Shown one piece after another: positions 6,501-11,559 of a stretch of DNA of 11,559 nt. The stretch comes from JANQPX01 sp051010395 (GTDB lineage Bacteria > Pseudomonadota > Alphaproteobacteria > Geminicoccales > Geminicoccaceae): contig JBPCVQ010000018.1 in NCBI GenBank assembly GCA_051010395.1, forward strand, positions 1 to 11,559, read 5' to 3'. The translations under genes and the position numbers were made by a program. Position 1 is the stretch's first letter; every line of letters starts with the position of its first letter. Under the pieces are notes generated by a model. It was not told the DNA's origin. It did no database searches and saw nothing but the letters and a program-made list of their open reading frames with translations.

Positions 6501-7370
6501 GTGGCTGACCTCCTGGCCCAGACCGCGGTGAACGCCCTTTATGCCGCGAGCTATATTTCACTGATCGCGGTCGGGCTGGTTCTGATCTTCGGCGTCATGG
6601 GGATCATCAATTTCGCCCATGGTGAACTCTATATGGCGGGCGCCTATGCGGTCGTGGCGCTCTATGCCGATGCCGGCATTCCCTTCCTGCTCGCCGTCAC
6701 CGCTGGATTGGTGTTCGTCGGCTTGCTCGGACTGGCCATGGAGCAGGCTCTGTTCAGGCCGCTGAGGGGCAATCCCCTTGGCGGCCTGGTCGCCTCGATC
6801 GGATTCTTGATGATCCTCCAGGCCCTTGCCGTGATGGGCTTCGGCGTCCGCATGGAGCATATCCCGCCGGTGACCCAGGAGGTGATCGCCTTCTCCGATC
6901 GGGTGCGTCTGCCGGTCTCGCGCCTGCTCGTGATCGTTGCCGCCGTCACCCTTCTCGGTGCTCTCTGGTACTTTTTGCGCCGCACGCGATTTGGCTGGGC
7001 GCTGCTGGCATCATCCCAGGATGCGGAAGCTGCGGCCCTCCAGGGAATTTCCATCAATCAGACCGCACGTATCGCCATGTTCATCGGGGCGGCGCTCGCC
7101 GGGGTCGCCGGCGCGCTCACAGCACCCCTGGTCTCGGTCAATCCCTTTATGGGTCACTCGGTAATTGTCACAGCCTTCATCGTTATCATCGTCGGCGGCG
7201 TCGGTTCGCTCGAAGGTGCGGTGATCGCCTCGGTCATCTACGCCTTCGTCCACACCATCGTCACCACCTTCTACGACGGCGTGATCGCCGACATCGCCGG
7301 ACTTTCGCTGATGCTGCTGGTCCTGATCGTCAAGCCGACCGGCCTCTTCGGAAGCGCAGATCGTGCCTAG
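6501..7370 (+). CDS. livH: Branched-chain amino acid/urea-type ABC permease, LivH-like
   Basis: A 289-residue inner-membrane permease with repeated hydrophobic segments and the family-typical GVMGIINFAHGELYMAGAYA motif near residues 30-50, followed by the conserved AMEQALFRPLRGNPLGGLVAS segment and, near the C-terminus, VGGVGSLEGAVIAS, the segment that contacts the ATPases. It pairs with the LivM-like protein to form the translocation pore. The start is GTG at 6501; a weak TGAGG ribosome site lies 7 bases ahead. The stop codon overlaps the start of the next gene by 8 bases, which indicates translational coupling. The symbol names the family; transport of leucine itself is not implied. Confidence 0.92.
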   Translation: MADLLAQTAVNALYAASYISLIAVGLVLIFGVMGIINFAHGELYMAGAYAVVALYADAGIPFLLAVTAGLVFVGLLGLAMEQALFRPLRGNPLGGLVASIGFLMILQALAVMGFGVRMEHIPPVTQEVIAFSDRVRLPVSRLLVIVAAVTLLGALWYFLRRTRFGWALLASSQDAEAAALQGISINQTARIAMFIGAALAGVAGALTAPLVSVNPFMGHSVIVTAFIVIIVGGVGSLEGAVIASVIYAFVHTIVTTFYDGVIADIAGLSLMLLVLIVKPTGLFGSADRA

Positions 7371-8331
7371 TGGCGTGGCGACACCAGTCGTTTGGTTCGC
7401 GCTCCTTGCTGGGCTGATCGCGCTCCCCCATGGGCTGAGCTTCTCGCAGCAGGAAATCCTGGTCTTTCTGACCATCAATGTGCTGCTGGTGGCTTCATAC
7501 CGCTTGCTGACCCTGACCGGCGAATGGTCGCTTGGCCATGCGGTGATCATGGGTGTTGGCGCCTATGCATCGGCCCTTCTCTCGAAAAAGCTTGGCCTGT
7601 TCGTGCCCCTCTCGATCATCCTGGGTGCGCTGACCGCCGCCTTGATTGCGGGCCTCCTCAGTTTTCCTCTGTTTCGCATGAAAGGGTTCTATTTTCTGAT
7701 CGGCAGCTTTGCCTCCGGCGAGATCATCCGGCTGCTCTGGAAGCGGTTTCGCGAACCGTTCGGAGGGCCGAAAGGCTTGAAGAGCATCGAGCCGATGCCG
7801 GATTTCTCTATCGGCTTCTACGATTTCGACTTCTTCGAACCTGTGAGCTACTACTATTTCGCCGGTGTGGTGGTGGCAGCCAGCCTCTGGATCCTCTGGC
7901 GTATCGAGCACTCGCTGATCGGCCTGACCTTCCACGCGGTTCACTGGCAGGACAAGCTCGCACAGTCCGCCGGTGTCGATGTCTGGGGATACCGGACCCG
8001 GGCCTTCGTGATCGCCAGCGGCTTTGCCGGGTTGGCCGGCGCACTTCTTGCCCATTATATCGGTACGATCAACCCGAACAGCTTTGACCTGGAGGTGATG
8101 GTGTTCGTCCTGACATGGGCGATCGTCGGCGGCACCCAGACCTTCTACGGACCGATCCTCGGCTGCGTAGTACTGACTATCCTGAACGAGGTGATCCTGC
8201 GCGAGCTTGGCTTCGAGCAGATGCGCCCGCTGATCTACGGCCTGGTTCTCATTCTCTCCATCCTGTTCTTGCCGAAGGGCCTGGAAGGCTTGGTGCAGCA
8301 GGTTATCCAGCGGCGAGAAAAAGCGGCATGA
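7363..8331 (+). CDS. livM: Branched-chain amino acid/urea-type ABC permease, LivM-like
   Basis: A 322-residue inner-membrane permease and second pore subunit. Diagnostic features are GEWSLGHAVIMGVGAYASALL near residues 45-65, several further membrane segments, and the cytoplasmic coupling stretch IVGGTQTFYGPILGCVVL in the C-terminal third. LivM proteins usually have this length plus or minus a few dozen residues, so it appears complete. The GTG start at 7363 lies within the end of livH, and the stop overlaps the ATG of the next gene as ATGA (8328-8331). Both overlaps support one polycistronic unit with coupled translation. Confidence 0.92.
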   Translation: MPSGVATPVVWFALLAGLIALPHGLSFSQQEILVFLTINVLLVASYRLLTLTGEWSLGHAVIMGVGAYASALLSKKLGLFVPLSIILGALTAALIAGLLSFPLFRMKGFYFLIGSFASGEIIRLLWKRFREPFGGPKGLKSIEPMPDFSIGFYDFDFFEPVSYYYFAGVVVAASLWILWRIEHSLIGLTFHAVHWQDKLAQSAGVDVWGYRTRAFVIASGFAGLAGALLAHYIGTINPNSFDLEVMVFVLTWAIVGGTQTFYGPILGCVVLTILNEVILRELGFEQMRPLIYGLVLILSILFLPKGLEGLVQQVIQRREKAA

Positions 8332-9095
8332 CCGCGATGCTGGAGATCGACGGCCTGACCATGCGCTTTAGCGGCCTGGTAGCGGTTGATGGGCTCGGGT
8401 TCACGGTCGAGCAGAGCACGATCCATGGCCTGATCGGCCCGAATGGTGCTGGCAAGACCACCACGTTCAATGCGGTTTCAGGCTACTACAAGCCGACGGC
8501 CGGAACGGTGCGTTTACAAGGCGAGCTGATCTCCGGTCTCAAGATGCACCAGATCGCGCGCCGCGGATTGATCCGCACGTTTCAGCACTCCACCCTGTTC
8601 GCCGAGATGAGCGTTTTGGACAACGCATTGCTTGGCACGCATATCATCCACCGGCCCAATTTGCTGGAAGCAATCCTCGGCACCGATAGGAAAGTGCGTG
8701 CAAGAGCTCGGGAGCAAGCGATCGAATCGCTCGCTTTCTTCGGGTTGGATGGTGCCGTCGACGAAAGGGCCGGCGATCTCTCTCACGGTCACCAACGCGC
8801 CCTCGGTATGGCGATTGCCTATGCGGCAAGGCCCGACGTGATCCTCCTTGATGAACCTTTCACCGGCATGAACCCGGAAGAGACCGGCAGAATGATGGAG
8901 CTGATGCGCAAGCTCCGCGACAGCGGTACCACGATCATGATCGTCGAGCACGATATGAAGGCGATTATGGGACTTTGCGATCAGATCACCTGCATGAGCT
9001 TTGGCAAGCTCCTTGCGGAAGGCAGACCGGAGGAAATTCGGAACGACCGCGCTGTCATCGAGGCTTACCTTGGATCAGCCACCCATGCTGCTTGA
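8328..9095 (+). CDS. livG: ABC transporter ATP-binding protein, LivG-like
   Basis: A 255-residue cytoplasmic ATPase. Walker A is GPNGAGKTT (37-45), Walker B VILLDEP (171-177), and the switch histidine is in VEHD (H208). The signature motif reads LSHGHQ at 151-156 instead of the common LSGGQ or the LSYGQQ of amino-acid transporters, a departure at the ATP-contacting loop. The ATG at 8328 is chosen because it forms an ATGA overlap with the livM stop and begins MTAMLEIDGLTMRF, the normal family start; the frame is open further upstream within livM but without homology. The C-terminus (about 225-250) has the usual GRPEEIRND...AYLG ending. It pairs with the LivF-like ATPase. Confidence 0.93.
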   Translation: MTAMLEIDGLTMRFSGLVAVDGLGFTVEQSTIHGLIGPNGAGKTTTFNAVSGYYKPTAGTVRLQGELISGLKMHQIARRGLIRTFQHSTLFAEMSVLDNALLGTHIIHRPNLLEAILGTDRKVRARAREQAIESLAFFGLDGAVDERAGDLSHGHQRALGMAIAYAARPDVILLDEPFTGMNPEETGRMMELMRKLRDSGTTIMIVEHDMKAIMGLCDQITCMSFGKLLAEGRPEEIRNDRAVIEAYLGSATHAA

Positions 9096-9792
9096 AATGC
9101 GAAGTGCTTCGGTTCGCTATGGCAAGGTCACGGCCATCAGGGATGTGTCGATCTCCGTGCCGGATGGCGGCATCGTCACCATCATCGGCGGCAATGGTGC
9201 TGGTAAGACGACGACACTTAGAGCAATCTCTGGTCTGGCGAGCCTGGCAGCTGGTGAGATCCATTTCGACGGCAGGCGCATTGACAGGCTGCCGGCCGAT
9301 CGGATCGTTGCTGCAGGCATCGTCCATGTCCCCGAGGGGCGCCGCGTCTTCCCCGATCTGACGGTAGAGAAAAATCTCTACACAGGCGCTTTTCTTCGCA
9401 AGGATGAGGCCGCAATCGCGAGCGATCTTGAGATGGTTTTCGAGCGTTTTCCCCGCCTGCGCGAGCGTCGCCACCAACGCGCCAAGATGATGTCAGGCGG
9501 TGAGCAGCAGATGCTGGCGATCGGCCGCGCCCTCATGGCGAAACCGCGGCTCTTGTTGATGGATGAGCCTTCCATGGGGCTCGCTCCGGTGATCGTCGAG
9601 GATATCGCGAAGATTATATTGGATATCAGCACCAAGGGAGTGCCCGTGGTTCTGGTCGAGCAGAACGCCGAGCTTGCCCTTAAGCTCGCCGATTACGCCT
9701 ATGTGCTGGAAACCGGCGCGCTGGCGCTAGAAGGAAAGGCGGAGGACTTGCATGACAACGACCATGTCCGCGCAGCGTATCTGGGCATTTGA
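9085..9792 (+). CDS. livF: ABC transporter ATP-binding protein, LivF-like
   Basis: A 235-residue cytoplasmic ATPase, the partner of the LivG-like subunit. Walker A is GGNGAGKTT (35-43), the signature MSGGEQQMLAIGRAL (136-150), and Walker B RLLLMDEP (155-162). The switch position reads VEQN (191-194), with the Gln normally found in LivF proteins. The ATG at 9085 overlaps the end of livG by 11 bases and gives the standard family N-terminus (MLLEMRSASVRYGK); the frame is open upstream, but that part overlaps livG without homology. Its last 41 bases overlap the next gene, so the two are probably coupled. Confidence 0.93.
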   Translation: MLLEMRSASVRYGKVTAIRDVSISVPDGGIVTIIGGNGAGKTTTLRAISGLASLAAGEIHFDGRRIDRLPADRIVAAGIVHVPEGRRVFPDLTVEKNLYTGAFLRKDEAAIASDLEMVFERFPRLRERRHQRAKMMSGGEQQMLAIGRALMAKPRLLLMDEPSMGLAPVIVEDIAKIILDISTKGVPVVLVEQNAELALKLADYAYVLETGALALEGKAEDLHDNDHVRAAYLGI

Positions 9793-10351
9793 TCGAAGCG
9801 ACCCCGAGATGCGCGCAGCCTTGGCCTCAGGCTGGAAGCGCCGCGATCTCTGGTGGGAGCGCTTGCAGGTGCGTGGCAATGCCGCTCTCGTAGAAGGCAA
9901 GTCCGATCAAGCCGTGAGAAGTTTTCGCCTAGCCTGCTGGATCGCGTATTTGGGCCTTGCCGGCAACGACCTGAGACGAGCCACCAGCATCGCCAATATA
10001 GCATTCGTAAAGAGGCTCTTAGGATCGGAAAAATCGGCAAGGCGAAGCTATGCGGTTGCGATCGCCCTTTGGTCGACAGCCTCGTCGATGCTGAAAACAC
10101 TGACGATCCGCCCCAGGGCCAGGAGTTCCCTGTTTCACCTAAGGATGGAGGTGAAACACTGGGACACCTATAGCGACAACATGAAAACCCGCTTCGGCAA
10201 GTTCATCGACGAGACCAGGCAATCCCTCGACGCCCTTTCCTCCGGCGAAGAACCGCCACATCGGCTTTATGCGCGCTGGCGCGGTGAAAAGCCCGCCGTC
10301 TTCGACGACACCAGAAAACTTCTCGGCGCTTGCCTTCTCGTCGCATCATGA
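9752..10351 (+). CDS. Hypothetical protein with TPR-like helices, last gene of the importer operon
   Basis: A 199-residue soluble protein, no leader and no membrane segment. I do not recognise a named family. Residues about 36-66 (GNAALVEGKSDQAVRSFRLA) and 74-108 (SIANIAFVKRLLGSEKSARR) have the spacing of small and large residues seen in tetratricopeptide helix pairs, which suggests protein-protein binding. The tail (about 168-199) is rich in basic and aromatic residues (PPHRLYARWRGEKPAVFDD). The start at 9752 has a GGAGG site at 9741-9745, six bases upstream; an ATG at 9764 is an alternative. The 41-base overlap with livF argues strongly for co-expression and for a role tied to the importer or to the compound it brings in. 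A real gene with high likelihood; function unknown. Confidence 0.8.
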   Translation: MTTTMSAQRIWAFDRSDPEMRAALASGWKRRDLWWERLQVRGNAALVEGKSDQAVRSFRLACWIAYLGLAGNDLRRATSIANIAFVKRLLGSEKSARRSYAVAIALWSTASSMLKTLTIRPRARSSLFHLRMEVKHWDTYSDNMKTRFGKFIDETRQSLDALSSGEEPPHRLYARWRGEKPAVFDDTRKLLGACLLVAS

Positions 10352-10971
10352 TGGCCGACAATGTTTGCCGATAAGAACGCAATGTCCGCGAAGCATGATC
10401 TACACGCAAGCGCAGATCTGAGCATTCTCGGACCATTGATAAGATCGATGTTTGTCAAGCTTGAGATCATATTTCTATTGAGCCCAAATCTGAGAATTGA
10501 TGGTGGTTCGATAGTATTTACGAGAATTGCCTGTGCAACTTGAGCGATCGACGACGAAATTCCAACCAAAACATCGCTGGGCAAGGCCAACTCTTTCAAC
10601 GTTGCCGCCATGGCAGCTCTTTGATCACAAAAAGTGCACAGAGGCTGTTGCCTCCCCCCGCAACCATGTGTGGGCGGCCCGTTTGTTGCAAGGGTTTCGT
10701 TCGTTTTCCACGCGTTGAGCTTGGTACTGCCATGTGTCCGGCCTTCTGACGCGGCCTCATGGCCGCTGGCCTTGATGAAATCCGCCGGATCCAGTCTCCG
10801 ATCAACGAAGCGCTCATGAAAGAGCATGGTTGCGGGCGAGGTGTCTGGTCCTTTGGGGCTCATGGCGTGTTCATCGTAAGCGCTTCGGCGTTCCCCTATG
10901 CGGCTTGGCTTGACGCGGCCTCGAAGTTCCATGGCATGAGTTCATCGATGCGGCTTGCTTTGGTGCACTAA
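10352..10971. other. Gene-free stretch between importer operon and IS5 element
   Basis: No gene I can support. The part from about 10430 to 10530 is visibly AT-richer than the flanking genes. Hairpins present are GAGGC-TGTT-GCCTC (10641-10654, then five C) and GCGGCC-TCAT-GGCCGC (10751-10766), neither with a T-run. GTAAGCG at 10876-10882 resembles the terminal bases of IS66-family elements, but nothing else supports one. A long minus-strand frame covers 10267-10932 but matches no family and runs into the end of the TPR-like gene. The stretch is probably remnant DNA of insertion events. Confidence 0.45.
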
Positions 10972-11011
10972 GGGGGGGTAGTGGCATAGAAGGTTTCGAA
11001 TTTAGCCCCCC
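10972..11011. repeat. G7/C6 inverted repeat just ahead of the IS5 transposase
   Basis: Seven G (10972-10978) face six C (11006-11011) across 27 bases, ending 21 bases before the transposase ATG. It lies where the left end of the element is expected. It could fold in read-through transcripts and limit transposase expression. The terminal inverted repeat cannot be fixed without the other end, which is outside the window. Confidence 0.35.
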
Positions 11012-11031
11012 TCATCCGAGATTGCCTCTCC

Positions 11032-11559
11032 ATGCCGCACAAGTTCAACGCCGCTCGCCGTCACAAGATCCCCAAGGTCCGCTATGCGGTGAAGAACTGG
11101 CCCGACTATGAAGCCTCGTTGCGTCAGCGGGGCGATCTTCGGATCTGGATTGCCGATGATGTGGCGGATCATTGGACAGTTGCCGGCAAGCGCACGCCCA
11201 AAGGCGACCCGATCTATACCGATCTTGCGATCGAGACCGTGCTGACGCTTCGGCTGGTTTTTCATCAGCCGCTTCGCCAGACTAAAGGGTTTGTTAGCTC
11301 TATCCTATCCATCATGGGTCTCGATTTACCTGTACCAGATCACAGCACCTTGTCGCGACGAGGCGTTGGGTTGGGTTGGTCCGATCTCGGCGCTTGTTGT
11401 CAGCGAAAGACGGCTTGGATCTAGTGGTCGAGAGCACCGGATTGAAGATCCATGGTCCAGGCGAATGGCGCCAGGAGCGTTTCGGCGACAAGAAGACGGG
11501 AAAGCCGCGTCGATCCTGGCGAAAGCTGCATCTTGGGATCGATCCGGACAACGGCGACA
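11032..11559 (+). pseudogene. IS5-family transposase, frameshifted, cut by the right edge
   Basis: The frame opens with MPHKFNAARRHKIPKVRYAV and continues with DLAIETVLTLRLVFHQPLRQ and LPVPDHSTLSRRG, the standard N-terminal half of IS5-family transposases. After residue ~112 the frame turns to nonsense and stops at 11422-11424. The missing continuation is found in the third frame: VRSRRLLSAKDGLDL, then STGLKI, GPGEW and WRKLHLGIDPDNGD up to the edge. The switch falls near 11361-11382 in a repetitive TTGGG-TTGGG-TTGG tract. In addition, the motif usually written DSTGLK has Glu (GAG at 11430-11432) where the first catalytic Asp is expected. Programmed frameshifting occurs in some IS5 subgroups, but this tract shows no standard slippery heptamer. 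A decayed element is the simplest reading. Confidence 0.8.

Noticed and set aside
10876..10882. GTAAGCG as a possible IS66-family end
   Set aside because: Seven bases alone are not enough; no IS66 protein (tnpA, tnpB, tnpC) is visible next to it.
10267..10932. Long minus-strand frame of 221 codons
   Set aside because: No family resemblance, no ribosome site, crosses AT-rich and GC-rich segments of different character, and overlaps the end of the well-supported TPR-like gene. Left unannotated; a homology search with conserved synteny would be needed to revive it.
1..11559. CRISPR array, tRNA or rRNA genes, and tdm/tmoXWV partners of tmm
   Set aside because: No regularly spaced repeats, no tRNA cloverleaf or rRNA-like sequence noticed on reading through, and no demethylase or betaine-type transporter genes inside the window.

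Overview
The window reads as a high-GC alphaproteobacterial accessory locus, in the rhizobial/roseobacter style. The evidence is a tmm-type flavin monooxygenase very close in sequence to the Ruegeria/Methylocella enzymes, tightly overlapping GTG/ATG genes with G/C-rich third positions, and IS types common in that class. The genus cannot be fixed from the sequence. Both edges are insertion-sequence fragments: the 3' end of an IS110-family (IS1111-like) transposase on the left, and the 5' part of a frameshifted IS5-family transposase on the right. The locus may therefore sit on a plasmid or island.

Layout, left to right. 2-277 is the IS110 C-terminal fragment. 278-1192 has no recognisable gene; it holds the probable IS 3' flank and then a run of strong inverted repeats. 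1193-2485 (+) is a Liv/urea-amide type substrate-binding protein homologue with no signal peptide. 2519-3286 (-) is a FadR-type GntR regulator, and 3361-4725 (-) is trimethylamine monooxygenase (tmm). 4726-5081 is a divergent control region with repeated ACCAAAT half-sites and palindromes. 5082-10351 (+) is a six-gene operon: a Tat-exported binding protein, the LivH and LivM permeases, the LivG and LivF ATPases, and a TPR-like protein of unknown function whose start lies inside livF. 10352-11031 has no gene I can support, and 11032 to the right edge is the IS5 pseudogene.

How the genes probably work together (inference): the ABC importer brings in a small nitrogen compound, and Tmm N-oxidises either it or a breakdown product of the trimethylamine kind. 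The GntR protein, encoded downstream of tmm, controls the divergent promoters. The known tmm clusters instead carry a betaine-type TMAO importer (tmoXWV) and TMAO demethylase (tdm); neither is in this window. The second, leaderless binding protein closely matches the exported one over the whole ligand-binding domain. It could be a cytosolic ligand sensor, as AmiC is for the amidase operon, or a copy that lost its leader through rearrangement. That pairing, together with the TPR-like protein, is the most promising candidate for something undescribed.
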